Numbered from the stretch's first letter, positions 19,249 through 28,307 are shown. The stretch: DNA of 42,900 nt from an uncultured Mycobacterium sp. (GCA_900078375.1 FLQS01000050.1:1-42900), one strand, 5' to 3'. The notes: generated by a model from the sequence alone, not told the origin. Made by a program: numbers and translations.

Positions 19249-20049
19249 TTAACTCAGCGCGGCGGCCATCTGCTCGCGCGGCGCCGGGTGGCCTGTGAAT
19301 TGTTCGACCTGACTGAAGGCCTGGTGCAGCAGCATCTGTACGCCGCTGATCACCTCACCGCCCGCGTCCTGCACGGTGGCGGCCAGCGGGGTCGGCCAGG
19401 GGTCGTAGATGGCGTCCAGCAGTACCGGGACCCCGGCGAACACCCCGGCGTATGCGGCGGCCGCGTCGGCAGGGATCGTGCTGACCAGGACGTCGGCGGT
19501 GGCCGCGATCTCGGGAAGCCGCGGATCGCTCAGATCGCAGAACTCGGTGGTGACATCGACAGCCTCCCCGAGGTCCAGCAGCCGGGCGGCCTTGTCTCGG
19601 TTGCGGGCCACGACGGTGATCTCGATGGCGCCAAGGTCAGCCAGGGCCACGACGGCCGCAGGTGCGGTTCCGCCCGAACCGAGCACGATCGCGTGCCGAA
19701 GATGACGGACGTGCGCCAGCGCTCCGGCGACCCCGTCGATGTCGGTGTTGTCCGCGCGCCAGCCGTGGTCGGTGCGAACCAGGGTGTTGGCCGAGCCGAC
19801 CAGTTCGGCGCGTTCCGTGCGTTCGTCGGCGACCTGCAGGGCGGCGAATTTGCCCGGCATCGTGACCGAGACCCCGACCCATTCGGGGCCGAAAGCGCGC
19901 ACCACGCCCGGCAATTCGTCGGCCGTGCACTCGATGCGTTCGTACGTCCAGTCGGCCAGCCCGAGCGCGCGGTAGGCCGCCAGGTGCAGCAGTGGTGATT
20001 TGGAATGCGCGACGGGCGAGCCCAGCACCGCCGCCTTACGCCCCGTCAT
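19249..20049 (-). CDS. aroE: Shikimate dehydrogenase
   Basis: A 266-residue NADPH-dependent enzyme reducing 3-dehydroshikimate to shikimate. The substrate-binding N-terminal domain has GSPVAHSKSPLLH and the catalytic Lys in VSVTMPGK, with NTDIDG (catalytic Asp) next. The Rossmann domain has the glycine loop VLGSGGTAPAA, and C-terminal GVQMLLHQA is conserved. The ATG at 20049 (MTGRKAAVLG) is chosen; an upstream in-frame Met would overlap mltG. It lies 7 nt after mltG and completes, with aroC/K/B/Q nearby, five of the seven steps to chorismate. Confidence 0.94.
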   Translation of the reverse strand: MTGRKAAVLGSPVAHSKSPLLHLAAYRALGLADWTYERIECTADELPGVVRAFGPEWVGVSVTMPGKFAALQVADERTERAELVGSANTLVRTDHGWRADNTDIDGVAGALAHVRHLRHAIVLGSGGTAPAAVVALADLGAIEITVVARNRDKAARLLDLGEAVDVTTEFCDLSDPRLPEIAATADVLVSTIPADAAAAYAGVFAGVPVLLDAIYDPWPTPLAATVQDAGGEVISGVQMLLHQAFSQVEQFTGHPAPREQMAAALS

Positions 20050-20056
20050 AGCCGGC

Positions 20057-21292
20057 TCAACGCGCGGAATCGAGCACGCCATTGCGCTTGGCCAGCTCGA
20101 TATTGGCCAGATGCTGTTGGTAGTCGCGGGTGAACAGGGTGGTGCCCTCGGTGTCCACGGTCACGAAGTACAGCCAGTCCCCCGACTCGGGCCGCTCGGC
20201 CGCGGCGAGGGCCTCTTCGCCGGGTGAGCAGATCGGCGTGGCGGGCAGACCGTCGGCGGCGTAGGTGTTCCACGGCGTCACCTGGGCGCGGTCGGCGTCG
20301 GTGGTGGCGACTTCCTGTCGATCCAGTGGGTAGTTGACCGTCGAATCGAATTCCAGCTTCTGCGGCACGGCCAGCCGGTTATAGATCACCCGCGCGACCT
20401 TCGCGAAGTCGTGCGGCTTGGCCTCGCGCTGCACCAGTGAACCGACGACGAGGATCTGATACGGCGACATGTTCATCGCCTTGGCGGTGTCCAGCAGCCC
20501 ACCGGCGACGTAGTGGTCCGCGCTTTGGCCCACCAGCTTGGCCAGGATCTCCTGCGGCGACGCCGACGGGTCGACGTTCCAGGTGCCCGGCGCGATCAGT
20601 CCCTCCAGGCGGCGGTGGTTCTTGCCCAGCGAGGCCACCGGCTGCGTCGCCCATGGCGGCACGTTCAACTGGTCCGCCGGCGCCTGTTCGGCCACCTTGC
20701 GCAGATCCTCGGCGGCCACGCACTTCTGCTCGCCGTTGACCGGGACACAGGTGGCCTTGGCGATCAGGGTGAAGATGCCGTCGGTCACCTTGCCCGAACC
20801 GACCTCGGCGATGTCGTCGAGCTGGCGGCCCTCGGGGACCACCAGCTTGCCCACCCGGTTGTGCGGGTCGGCCAGGCGTTGCACCGCGGCCGACGCCGAC
20901 ATCTCGGTGCGCACCGTATAGAACCCCGGCTGGATGGCCGCGATCGCCGCGTTGTCCTTGGCCGCGTCCACGAATCCCTTGACGTTGGAGATGACGTTCT
21001 TGTCGCGAAGCGTCTGTGCGATCTGGGTGGTGGAGTCGCCGTCGTGGACCTGGATGACAACGTCATCCTTGCCCTCGCCGGCGAATTCGCCATCGGACCC
21101 GCTGAACAGCTTGGCGCCCAAATACACTGCGGCCACCACCACAACAATCAGCAGGGCCGCCGCGGCGGCCCCGATCATCCTGCGGCGGTTACGGTTTCGC
21201 CGGGCGCGCACCCGATCGAGGCGACTCATCCGGCTCCGCGGCGGGCCTACTGCCAGCGGTGCCGAACGGTCGCGCTCGAAGTCCTCAGACAT
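20057..21292 (-). CDS. mltG: Endolytic transglycosylase MltG (YceG family)
   Basis: A 411-residue single-pass membrane protein. A basic cytoplasmic N terminus (RLDRVRARRNRNRRR) is followed by one transmembrane helix (about residues 40-58, IGAAAAALLIVVVVAAVYL) and an extracytoplasmic YceG domain that cleaves nascent glycan strands. A LysM-like segment (VVIQVHDGDSTTQIAQTLRD) precedes the catalytic region SLVQREAKPHDFAKVARVIYNRL, whose Glu corresponds to the MltG catalytic residue; NTYAADGLPATPICSPG is the conserved C-terminal block. The start overlaps the ruvX stop by 8 nt. Operon alaS-ruvX-mltG-aroE, as in M. tuberculosis (Rv2555c-Rv2552c). Confidence 0.93.
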   Translation of the reverse strand: MSEDFERDRSAPLAVGPPRSRMSRLDRVRARRNRNRRRMIGAAAAALLIVVVVAAVYLGAKLFSGSDGEFAGEGKDDVVIQVHDGDSTTQIAQTLRDKNVISNVKGFVDAAKDNAAIAAIQPGFYTVRTEMSASAAVQRLADPHNRVGKLVVPEGRQLDDIAEVGSGKVTDGIFTLIAKATCVPVNGEQKCVAAEDLRKVAEQAPADQLNVPPWATQPVASLGKNHRRLEGLIAPGTWNVDPSASPQEILAKLVGQSADHYVAGGLLDTAKAMNMSPYQILVVGSLVQREAKPHDFAKVARVIYNRLAVPQKLEFDSTVNYPLDRQEVATTDADRAQVTPWNTYAADGLPATPICSPGEEALAAAERPESGDWLYFVTVDTEGTTLFTRDYQQHLANIELAKRNGVLDSAR

Positions 21293-21818
21293 CGTCACCC
21301 TCAACTGTTTCCCGGGTCGCTTCGCTCCTGCCCGCCGGTGCGGTTGTATTGCGGCGCTGGTCCAGCCAGCCCTGCAATATCCCGACCGCGGCGGCCTGAT
21401 CGATCACCCCACGCTGGTTTTTTGCGCGCACACCGGCCTCCCGCAGCGACCGCTGGGCCACCACCGTCGTCAGCCGTTCGTCGGCCAGCCGGACCGGCAC
21501 CGGCGCGATCCGCCCGGCCAGCTCGTCGGCCACCTCGAGCGCGTCCTGCGCCGAGGTCCCGGCCCGGTCGGCCAGCGTGCGCGGCAGCCCGACGACCACC
21601 TCGACAACGCCGAGGTCGGTCACCAGGGCGCTCAGCCGCCGCAGATGCTTGCCGGTGCGTTCCCGTCGCACGGTTTCCACCGGCGTGGCCAGGATGCCGT
21701 CGGGGTCACTGACCGCCACCCCGATCCGCACGGTGCCCACGTCGATACCGAGCCGTCGACCCCGCCCGGGATCGTCTGCGCCGGGCCGGTCGGGCACACG
21801 GTTCTGTGCGGAGAGCAC
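21285..21818 (-). CDS. ruvX: Putative pre-16S rRNA nuclease / Holliday junction resolvase-like protein
   Basis: A 177-residue RNase H-fold protein (YqgF family). The first acidic residue is in RRLGIDVGTVRIGVAVSD. VVVGLPRTLADRAGTSAQ and VRLADERLTTV are the other conserved blocks, and DQAAAVGILQGWLD carries the C-terminal Asp. In E. coli this family processes the 16S rRNA 5' end. The start GTG lies 5 nt after the alaS stop. The C-terminal tail (PAGRSEATRETVEGDDV) is partly encoded by a 23-bp repeat also found at 39126, so the last residues look secondarily added. Confidence 0.92.
   Translation of the reverse strand: MLSAQNRVPDRPGADDPGRGRRLGIDVGTVRIGVAVSDPDGILATPVETVRRERTGKHLRRLSALVTDLGVVEVVVGLPRTLADRAGTSAQDALEVADELAGRIAPVPVRLADERLTTVVAQRSLREAGVRAKNQRGVIDQAAAVGILQGWLDQRRNTTAPAGRSEATRETVEGDDV
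21315..21337 (-). repeat. Dispersed 23-bp repeat, copy 1 (ruvX 3' end)
   Basis: The plus strand reads GGTCGCTTCGCTCCTG then CCCGCCG. An identical 23-bp copy is at 39126-39148 in the same orientation relative to its gene. Here it encodes AGRSEAT near the ruvX C terminus, just ahead of the mltG start. The rest of the two genes is unrelated, so this is a repeat and not homology. Confidence 0.8.
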
Positions 21819-21823
21819 TGAGG

Positions 21824-24538
21824 CTAGCTCCGCGCGATCTCTGCGCGAACCGCCGCCAGTGCCGCATCGATTCCGGCCGCGTTCTTGCCGGACCCCTGAG
21901 CCAGGTCGGCCTTGCCGCCACCCCGCCCGTCGACGACCGACGAGATCTGCTTGATCAGCTCGTTGGCGCTCAATCCGGCGTCCTGCGCGGCCGGGTTGGT
22001 CGCGATAACGAAGGGAACGGTTCCCACTCCGTCTGTTTCGGGACCCTCGGCGATGAGCACCACGACGCCGGGCTCGGAGCCCATCTTGCCGCGGATGTCA
22101 CCGACCAGGGAACGCAGATCACCGGCGTTCATCCCGGCCGACATCCGTTGCGCCACAAGACGGACCTTACCCACCTGCTCGGCGCCGGCGGCGGCGTTCG
22201 CCGCGGCGGCCCGCGCGGTGGCCAGTCGCATCTTGTCGAGTTCCTTCTCGGCAACCTTGAGCCGTTCGACGAGCGCGGCAACCCGGGCCGGCACCTCGCC
22301 AGAGGGCACCTTCAGCGACGACGCCAGCCCGGCCATCAGCGCGCGTTCCTTGGCCAGGTGGCGGAACGAATCCAGGCCGACGTAGGCCTCGACGCGGCGC
22401 ACCCCCGAGCCGACCGACGACTCACCCAGGATCGTGACCGGACCGATCTGCGCCGAGTTGTGCACGTGAGTGCCGCCGCAGAGTTCCAGCGAGAACGGCC
22501 CGCCGATCTCGACCACCCGGACCTCGTCGGGGTAGGACTCGCCGAACATCGCCATGGCGCCCATCGCCTTGGCCTTCTCCAGCTTCTCGTTGAAGGTGTG
22601 CACCTCGAAGTCGGCCTGCACGGCCTCGTTGGTGACTTCCTCGACCTGAGCGCGCTGCTCGTCGCTCAACGCGCCCTGGTAGTTGAAGTCGAACCGCAGA
22701 TAACCCGGACGGTTCAGCGAACCGGCCTGAACAGCGTTGGGCCCCAACACCTGTCGCAACGCGCCGTGCACCATGTGCGTGCCGGAATGGCCCTGGGTGG
22801 CACCGCGACGCCACTCCGGGTCGACAGCCGCGGTGACGGTGTCACCCTCGACGAACTCGCCGGACTCGACGTTGACCCGGTGCACCCACAGCGTTTTGGC
22901 GATCTTCTGCACGTCGGTGACGGCGGCCTTGGCCGTGCCGCTGCCGCCGGTGCCGCTGATCCAGCCCGCGTCGGCGATCTGCCCGCCGGATTCTGCGTAG
23001 AGCGGGGTGCGATCCAGCACGATCTCGACGCGCTCTGGAGGTGGCGTTTCCGAGCGCACGCGCGGGTGGTGGGCCACCACCGGCACCCGCTTGCCGTCGA
23101 CGAAGATGCCGAGAATCCGGGCTTCGGACGTCAGCTCGTCGAACCCGGTGAACTCCGTCGGCCCGGCGTCGACCAGCTCGCGGAAGGCCGACAGGTCAGC
23201 GTGGGCGTGCTTGCGAGCCGCGGCGTCGGCCTTGGCCCGGCGGCGCTGCTCGGCCATCAACTCGCGGAAGCCCAGCTCGTCGACGCTCAAGCCCGCCTCG
23301 GCGGCCATCTCCAGCGTCAGTTCGATCGGGAAGCCGTAGGTGTCGTGCAGCGCGAACGCCTCCGAGCCGCCCAGCACGGTCTTGCCGGCCGATTTCGTTG
23401 CGGCGGCGGCCTCCTCGAACAGCTTCGACCCCGACGCCAGCGTGCGGTTGAACGCGGTCTCCTCGGCCACCGCGATGCGCTCGATGCGGGTGCTGGCCAG
23501 TTCCGGATACGACGGGCTCATCGCGTCGCCCACGGTGAGCATGAGCTCGGACATGATCGGCTGCTCGACACCGAGCAACTTGGCCGCGCGGATGATGCGC
23601 CGCAGGAGCCGGCGCAGTACGTAGCCGCGGCCCTCGTTGCCGGGGGTCACGCCGTCGCCGATGATGATCGCCGCGGTACGGCTGTGGTCGGCGATCACCC
23701 GGTAGCGGACGTCGTCATCGTGGTTGCCCTGGCCATACCCGCGCGGTGCGTACTGCGCGACCTTGTCGATGACCGGCCGCAGCAGGTCGGTCTCGTAGAC
23801 GTTGTCGACGTTCTGCAGTAGGCAGGCGATGCGCTCAACACCCATACCCGTGTCAATGTTCTTGCGCGGCAACGGACCCAGGATCTCGAAGTCGTCCTTG
23901 CTGGTGCCCTCGCCGCGCTCGTTCTGCATGAACACGAGATTCCAGATCTCGATGTAGCGGTTCTCGTCGGCTTCCGGGCCGCCCTCGACGCCGTAGGCCG
24001 GGCCGCGGTCGTAGTAGATCTCCGAGCACGGACCGCACGGCCCCGGGATGCCCATCGACCAATAGTTGTCCGCCATGCCGCGGCGCTGAATCCGCTCGAT
24101 CGGCAGGCCGGCGACTTCCTGCCACAGCTGCGCGGCCTCGTCGTCGTCGTAGAAGACGGTTGCCCACAGCCGCTCGGGGTCGAACCCGTAACCGCCCTCA
24201 TCAGCCGGTGTCGTCAGCAGCGACCAGGCCAGCTCGATGGCGCGGCGCTTGAAGTAGTCACCGAACGAGAAGTTGCCCGCCATCTGGAAGAAGGTGTTGT
24301 GGCGGGTGGTGATGCCGACTTCGTCGATGTCGGGGGTGCGGATGCACTTCTGGATGCTGGTGGCCGTCGCGTACGGCGGGGTGCGCTGCCCGAGGAAGTA
24401 GGGCACGAACTGCACCATGCCCGCATTGACGAACAGCAAGTTCGGGTCGTCGAGGATCACCGAGGCGCTCGGCACCTCGGTGTGACCTGCCTTCACGAAA
24501 TGATCTAGGAACCGCTTCCTGATCTCGTGTGTCTGCAC
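21824..24538 (-). CDS. alaS: Alanyl-tRNA synthetase
   Basis: A 904-residue class II synthetase with alanine editing. The catalytic core (about 1-250) contains MGNFSFGDYFKR-like MAGNFSFGDYFKRRA and motif 3 around GNEGRGYVLRRLLRR. The editing domain has zinc motifs HSGTHMVH and CGGTHVH (about 570-680), and the C-Ala oligomerisation domain ends in GRGGGKADLAQGSG. The GTG at 24538 (VQTHEIRKRFLDHF) gives exactly the family length and has AAGGAA about 5 nt upstream; the frame extends upstream without homology. First gene of the alaS-ruvX-mltG-aroE-prepilin peptidase run. Confidence 0.97.
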   Translation of the reverse strand: MQTHEIRKRFLDHFVKAGHTEVPSASVILDDPNLLFVNAGMVQFVPYFLGQRTPPYATATSIQKCIRTPDIDEVGITTRHNTFFQMAGNFSFGDYFKRRAIELAWSLLTTPADEGGYGFDPERLWATVFYDDDEAAQLWQEVAGLPIERIQRRGMADNYWSMGIPGPCGPCSEIYYDRGPAYGVEGGPEADENRYIEIWNLVFMQNERGEGTSKDDFEILGPLPRKNIDTGMGVERIACLLQNVDNVYETDLLRPVIDKVAQYAPRGYGQGNHDDDVRYRVIADHSRTAAIIIGDGVTPGNEGRGYVLRRLLRRIIRAAKLLGVEQPIMSELMLTVGDAMSPSYPELASTRIERIAVAEETAFNRTLASGSKLFEEAAAATKSAGKTVLGGSEAFALHDTYGFPIELTLEMAAEAGLSVDELGFRELMAEQRRRAKADAAARKHAHADLSAFRELVDAGPTEFTGFDELTSEARILGIFVDGKRVPVVAHHPRVRSETPPPERVEIVLDRTPLYAESGGQIADAGWISGTGGSGTAKAAVTDVQKIAKTLWVHRVNVESGEFVEGDTVTAAVDPEWRRGATQGHSGTHMVHGALRQVLGPNAVQAGSLNRPGYLRFDFNYQGALSDEQRAQVEEVTNEAVQADFEVHTFNEKLEKAKAMGAMAMFGESYPDEVRVVEIGGPFSLELCGGTHVHNSAQIGPVTILGESSVGSGVRRVEAYVGLDSFRHLAKERALMAGLASSLKVPSGEVPARVAALVERLKVAEKELDKMRLATARAAAANAAAGAEQVGKVRLVAQRMSAGMNAGDLRSLVGDIRGKMGSEPGVVVLIAEGPETDGVGTVPFVIATNPAAQDAGLSANELIKQISSVVDGRGGGKADLAQGSGKNAAGIDAALAAVRAEIARS

Positions 24539-24588
24539 TGGCTTTCCTTGCGTTCGGGATGCGGCTCGACTGACGCCTCGACCGCACC

Positions 24589-24594
24589 ACATTA
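24589..24594 (-). promoter_or_regulatory. Probable -10 box of the alaS operon
   Basis: TAATGT on the minus strand, about 50 nt before the alaS GTG, would give a leader of roughly 45 nt ending in the AAGGAA ribosome site. No T-box-like structure fits in so short a leader. Confidence 0.45.
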
Positions 24595-24616
24595 CCGGTC
24601 GACCGAGGTTGGCTGG

Positions 24617-25018
24617 TCAGCCGGGCAAGAAGCTCAGCCGAACCGATCGGCGCGGGTTGTCCCTGTTCAGGTCGACCAACACCACGCTCTGCCAGGTGCC
24701 CAGCAGCGGGACACCGTCGGCCACCGGAAGCGTCACCGAGGGCGACACAATGGCGGGCATCACATGATCGGCGCCGTGGCCGGGCGACCCGTGGGAGTGC
24801 CGGTACCGGTCGTCGCGCGGCAGCAGCCGTTCCAGGGTGTCGAGCAGATCGTCGTCGGAGCCCGCTCCGGTCTCGATGACGGCGACCCCGGCGGTGGCAT
24901 GCGGAACGAACACGTTGCACAAGCCGTCACCGCGGCCTCGGCAGAACGAGCGCACCTCGCCGGTCAGGTCGACGATCCGGCGCCGCGAGCTGTCGATGTC
25001 GAGCATGGCGGTGTCCAC
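24617..25018 (-). CDS. YjbQ/UPF0047 family protein (Rv2556c-like)
   Basis: A 133-residue small soluble protein of the secondary thiamine-phosphate synthase-like (YjbQ) family. The conserved blocks are present: VFVPHATAGVAVIETGAGSD, the His-rich RHSHGSPGHGADHVMPAIV, and GTWQSVVLVDLNRDNPRR at the C terminus. The physiological role is unknown; weak thiamine-phosphate synthase activity is reported for E. coli YjbQ. The GTG at 25018 is preferred because TACGCT lies 7 nt before it; the longer frame upstream is unrelated. Same position as Rv2556c, just upstream of alaS. Confidence 0.88.
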   Translation of the reverse strand: MDTAMLDIDSSRRRIVDLTGEVRSFCRGRGDGLCNVFVPHATAGVAVIETGAGSDDDLLDTLERLLPRDDRYRHSHGSPGHGADHVMPAIVSPSVTLPVADGVPLLGTWQSVVLVDLNRDNPRRSVRLSFLPG

Positions 25019-25025
25019 AAACGCC

Positions 25026-25031
25026 AGCGTA
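25026..25031 (-). promoter_or_regulatory. Probable -10 box, leaderless transcript (YjbQ-like gene)
   Basis: TACGCT on the minus strand, 7 nt before the GTG at 25018. Confidence 0.55.
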
Positions 25032-25133
25032 GGTGAGGTGAGCGAAAACGCTGCCAGGTCATATCGGGTGGAGGAAGGTGAGAGGAGTCGGTGGCGCCAC
25101 CGGGGCGCTGCCCCGAGTCGAAGGGGGTGGACC

Positions 25134-25754
25134 GTGTACGCACGCTCTACCACGTTTGACGCGCGCCCGGAATCCATCGACGCCGGAATCGCGGTGTTTC
25201 GTGCCGAGGTCATGCCTGTCGTGGGCGACATGACCGGTTGTGTCGGCATGTCGTTCCTCGCGGACCGCGAATCGGGCCGCTGCATCGCCACCACCGCCTG
25301 GGCGGACATGGCCGCGATGCGCTCCAGTGCCGACCAGGTGCGGTCGTTACGCGCCAAGGCAGCCAAGGCGTTCGCGGCCGCCACCTCGGTGGACGAATGG
25401 CAGATCACGGCGCTGCACCGCGACCACCGCTCGGGCGAAGGCGCCTGTGTGCGGGCCAGCTGGCTCAAGGTCAGGCCGGACCAGTTCGACCGAGCGGTCG
25501 AGTTCTACAAGGCGACGGTGCTTCCCGAGATCGAACAGCTCGACGGGTTCTGCAGCACCAGCCTGATGACCGATCGCGCCACCGGGCGTGCTGTGGTCTC
25601 GACGACGTACGACAGCCACGGCGCGATGGAACGCAGCCGCGATGCGGCGAGATCGCTGCGGACCGCTCTGCTGCGCGATCTGGGCGCCGATCAGCTCGAC
25701 GTCGGCGAGTTCGAGCTGGCGATCGCGCGGTTGCGCGTGCCCGAGATGGCGTGA
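25134..25754 (+). CDS. Duplicated ABM-like domain protein (Rv2557/Rv2558-like)
   Basis: A 206-residue protein made of two copies of a roughly 95-residue unit. The first has ARSTTFDARPESIDAGIA and DMTGCVGMSFLADRESGRC. The second has SWLKVRPDQFDRAVEFYKA and QLDGFCSTSLMTDRATGRA. Each resembles a ferredoxin-like antibiotic-biosynthesis-monooxygenase (ABM) domain. M. tuberculosis has two adjacent paralogues here (Rv2557 and Rv2558, reported as starvation-induced); only one copy is present here. The GTG at 25134 follows a good AAGGGGG; an N-terminal extension like that of Rv2558 is possible because the frame stays open upstream. Enzymatic activity is not established for the family. Confidence 0.82.
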   Translation: MYARSTTFDARPESIDAGIAVFRAEVMPVVGDMTGCVGMSFLADRESGRCIATTAWADMAAMRSSADQVRSLRAKAAKAFAAATSVDEWQITALHRDHRSGEGACVRASWLKVRPDQFDRAVEFYKATVLPEIEQLDGFCSTSLMTDRATGRAVVSTTYDSHGAMERSRDAARSLRTALLRDLGADQLDVGEFELAIARLRVPEMA

Positions 25755-25767
25755 GGCTTCGTTGATC

Positions 25768-25813
25768 CAGAACTGAGAGCGAAAATCCGCCCCGAAATTC
25801 GCTCTCAATTCTG
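25768..25813. terminator. Bidirectional hairpin between convergent genes
   Basis: A 16-position stem (arm CAGAACTGAGAGCGAA, partner TTCGCTCTCAATTCTG, one mismatch) closes a 14-nt loop and is followed by TTT. It lies in the 78-nt gap between the tail-to-tail genes ending at 25754 and 25833, where it could stop transcription from both sides. Confidence 0.7.
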
Positions 25814-25832
25814 TTTCAATGCGATGTCAGCG

Positions 25833-26924
25833 CTAGACGGGTACCGCTTCCACAACGCTGATCGGGGCTGCGGTCCCCACCACCCCGGTCATCCGGAACC
25901 CGGCCTGCGCCAGTAGCGACCGGTACTGCTCGGCGGTGCGCTCCCGGCCGCCGGCTTGCACCAACATCTCGAGGTCCACCCACTTGCCGATGAAGTCGCC
26001 GTCGTCGTCGGGGATGACGAATTCGAGGAGCAGCAAGGCGGCGCCGGGTTTGATCGCCGCCCGGATGTTGCGCAGGATCGTCAGCGCCTGCTCGTCGGCC
26101 CAGTCGTGGATGATGTGCTTCATCACGTAGGCGTCGCCGCCGCTGGGTACCGCCTCGAAGAACGAACCGCCCTGCACCTCGACCCGATCGGTGAGCCCGA
26201 ATTCGGCCAGCAGTTCGGGGGCCGAGGCGACGACGTCAGGCAGGTCGTAGAGCACGCCGCGCGCCGATGGGGTGGCGCCGAGGATCGCCGCGAGCAGCCG
26301 GCCGTGGCCGCCGCCCACATCGATGATCGTCGCGTAGCGGCTGAAGTCGTATGCGGCGACGGCGGGTTGCACCGTCATCTCCGACATGCCCGTCATCGCG
26401 TCGTTGAACAACCCCGCGAATTCCGGGTCATCGCCGAGGTATTCGAAGAACTCCTTGCCGCGCAGGGACTCCACCACGGGCTTGCCGGTCTTGACCGCGT
26501 CCAGCAGGTGAGTCCAGTGCTCGCGCTGTTGGCGGGATCCGTAGAACAGTCCGGCCGCGCGCATCGGCGAACCAACATCGGACCGCAGCGTCTCGCCGAG
26601 CGGGTTGAGCCCGTATCGGCCGTCGCGGCCTCGCTGGAACACGCCGCGGCTGACCAGTGCCCGCATCAGCCGGTCGACCCCGTCGGGATCCGCACCGACA
26701 CGGTTGCCGAGCTCGCTCGCCGGCAATGGACCGCCGGCCAAGGCGTCGGCGATGCCCAGCGCGGCCGCCACCTGGATGGCCTGCGACACCCACGTTCCCA
26801 GCACCAGTTCCAGCATCGCGATCGGCGGTGGCACCATGCGCCGATTCAGTTGCGACAGGCGAGAACGGACACGCTCGACGAGCCGCACGACTCGTGCCGG
26901 TGGGACCTTTACCGCAGCCGTCAT
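25833..26924 (-). CDS. O-methyltransferase (hydroxyneurosporene/acetylserotonin type)
   Basis: A 363-residue class I SAM methyltransferase. The N-terminal winged-helix dimerisation domain runs to about residue 120 (ELVLGTWVSQAIQVAAALGIADAL and DPDGVDRLMRALVSRGVF). The SAM-binding core has TIIDVGGGHGRLLAAIL and VMKHIIHDWADEQALTIL, with the catalytic His of plant-type O-methyltransferases in the latter. It resembles Rv0567-type enzymes; the phenolic or lipid substrate is unknown. A strong GAGGGGGAG precedes the ATG. It lies 26 nt after rarA in the same direction, so it may be read from the rarA transcript. Confidence 0.86.
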   Translation of the reverse strand: MTAAVKVPPARVVRLVERVRSRLSQLNRRMVPPPIAMLELVLGTWVSQAIQVAAALGIADALAGGPLPASELGNRVGADPDGVDRLMRALVSRGVFQRGRDGRYGLNPLGETLRSDVGSPMRAAGLFYGSRQQREHWTHLLDAVKTGKPVVESLRGKEFFEYLGDDPEFAGLFNDAMTGMSEMTVQPAVAAYDFSRYATIIDVGGGHGRLLAAILGATPSARGVLYDLPDVVASAPELLAEFGLTDRVEVQGGSFFEAVPSGGDAYVMKHIIHDWADEQALTILRNIRAAIKPGAALLLLEFVIPDDDGDFIGKWVDLEMLVQAGGRERTAEQYRSLLAQAGFRMTGVVGTAAPISVVEAVPV

Positions 26925-26950
26925 GGATGTGTCTCCCCCTCGCTGTGATG

Positions 26951-28279
26951 TCAGCGCTTGCGCCGGATGATCGCCCGCAGCTTATCCAGCCGGCTTGAGA
27001 TCTCCCGTTCCGCACCGTGATTGGTCGGCTTGTAATAGTCGACGGCCGCCACCTCGTCAGGCGGATACTGTTGCGGTACAACGCCATCCGGGTCATCGTG
27101 CGGATAGCGGTAGCCGACGGCATTGCCCAGTTTGGCCGCGCCCGCGTAATGCCCGTCGCGCAGATGGGCCGGCACCAGGCCGGCTTTGCCTGCCCGGATG
27201 TCGTTCATCGCCGCGCCCAGCGCGGTGGTGACGGCGTTCGATTTCGGCGCGGTCGCCAGGTGCACGGTCGCGTGCGCGAGGGTCAGCTGCGCTTCGGGCA
27301 TGCCGATGAGTGCAACGGTCTGCGCGGCGGCGACGGCAGTCAGCAGCGCCGTCGGGTCGGCCATCCCGATGTCTTCACTGGCCAGGATCATCAGCCGGCG
27401 GGCCAGAAAGCGCGGGTCCTCCCCCGCGACCAGCATCCGGGCCAGATAGTGCAGCGCGGCGTCGACGTCCGAGCCGCGGATCGACTTGATGAAGGCGCTG
27501 ATCACGTCGTAGTGCTGGTCGCCGTCGCGGTCATAGCGGACCGCCGCCTTGTCCAGCGACTCCTCGATGGTCTCGACGGTGACGTGCTCACCCGATTCGG
27601 CGGCGACCTCCAATGCGGTCAGCGCCCGGCGGGCATCACCGGCGGACAGCTGCACCACAAGCTCGACGGCGTCGTCGTCGACGGTGACGGCACCGCCCAG
27701 CCCGCGGGGGTCCGCGATGGCGCGTTGCACGACGGCACGGATGTTGTCGGCAGTCAGCGGCTGCAGCTGCAGGATCAGCGAGCGGGACAACAGCGGGGCG
27801 ACGACCGAGAACGACGGGTTCTCGGTGGTGGCGGCCACCAGCAGCACGATGCGGTTCTCCACCGCGGCCAGCAGGGCGTCCTGTTGGGTCTTGGAGAAGC
27901 GGTGCACCTCGTCGATGAACAGCACGGTCTGCTCGCCGTAGGCCGCCGCACGCCGGGCGTTGTCGATGACGGCGCGCACTTCCTTGACGCCGGCGCTCAG
28001 GGCCGAGAGCGCCTCGAACCGCCGGCCGGTGGCCTGCGACACCAGCGACGCCAGCGTGGTCTTACCGGTGCCGGGCGGCCCGTAGAGAATGACCGACGCC
28101 GCACCCGAGCCCTCGACGAGCCGTCGCAGTGGCGAACCGGGGCGTAACAGGTTTTCCTGCCCGACCACTTCATCCAAGCTGGCCGGACGCATCCGGACGG
28201 CTAGCGGAGCCGACGTCGGCGCCGCCGAGCTGACCCGGCCGTCATCGCCCCCAGGCACGTCGAACAGGCTGTCGGACAC
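26951..28279 (-). CDS. rarA: Replication-associated recombination protein A (MgsA/RarA AAA+ ATPase)
   Basis: A 442-residue AAA+ ATPase acting at stalled replication forks. It has an N-terminal clamp-loader-like ATPase with Walker A GPPGTGKTT (about residue 65), Walker B VLFIDEVHRF, and sensor 1 VAATTENPSFSVV. The C-terminal MgsA/RarA oligomerisation part has KSIRGSDVDAALHYLARM and LVPAHLRDGHY. The GTG at 28279 (SDSLFDVPGGDDG follows) matches the M. tuberculosis N terminus (Rv2559c) and is preferred to one 15 codons upstream. Divergent from the EamA transporter with a 35-nt gap. Confidence 0.94.
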   Translation of the reverse strand: MSDSLFDVPGGDDGRVSSAAPTSAPLAVRMRPASLDEVVGQENLLRPGSPLRRLVEGSGAASVILYGPPGTGKTTLASLVSQATGRRFEALSALSAGVKEVRAVIDNARRAAAYGEQTVLFIDEVHRFSKTQQDALLAAVENRIVLLVAATTENPSFSVVAPLLSRSLILQLQPLTADNIRAVVQRAIADPRGLGGAVTVDDDAVELVVQLSAGDARRALTALEVAAESGEHVTVETIEESLDKAAVRYDRDGDQHYDVISAFIKSIRGSDVDAALHYLARMLVAGEDPRFLARRLMILASEDIGMADPTALLTAVAAAQTVALIGMPEAQLTLAHATVHLATAPKSNAVTTALGAAMNDIRAGKAGLVPAHLRDGHYAGAAKLGNAVGYRYPHDDPDGVVPQQYPPDEVAAVDYYKPTNHGAEREISSRLDKLRAIIRRKR

Positions 28280-28301
28280 GCCCTCAGACTTACCACGTTC
28301 G

Positions 28302-28307
28302 TAATGT
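28302..28307 (+). promoter_or_regulatory. Probable -10 box, leaderless transcript (EamA gene)
   Basis: TAATGT is followed by 7 nt and the GTG at 28315. This argues for that start over an in-frame GTG three codons upstream. Confidence 0.55.
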
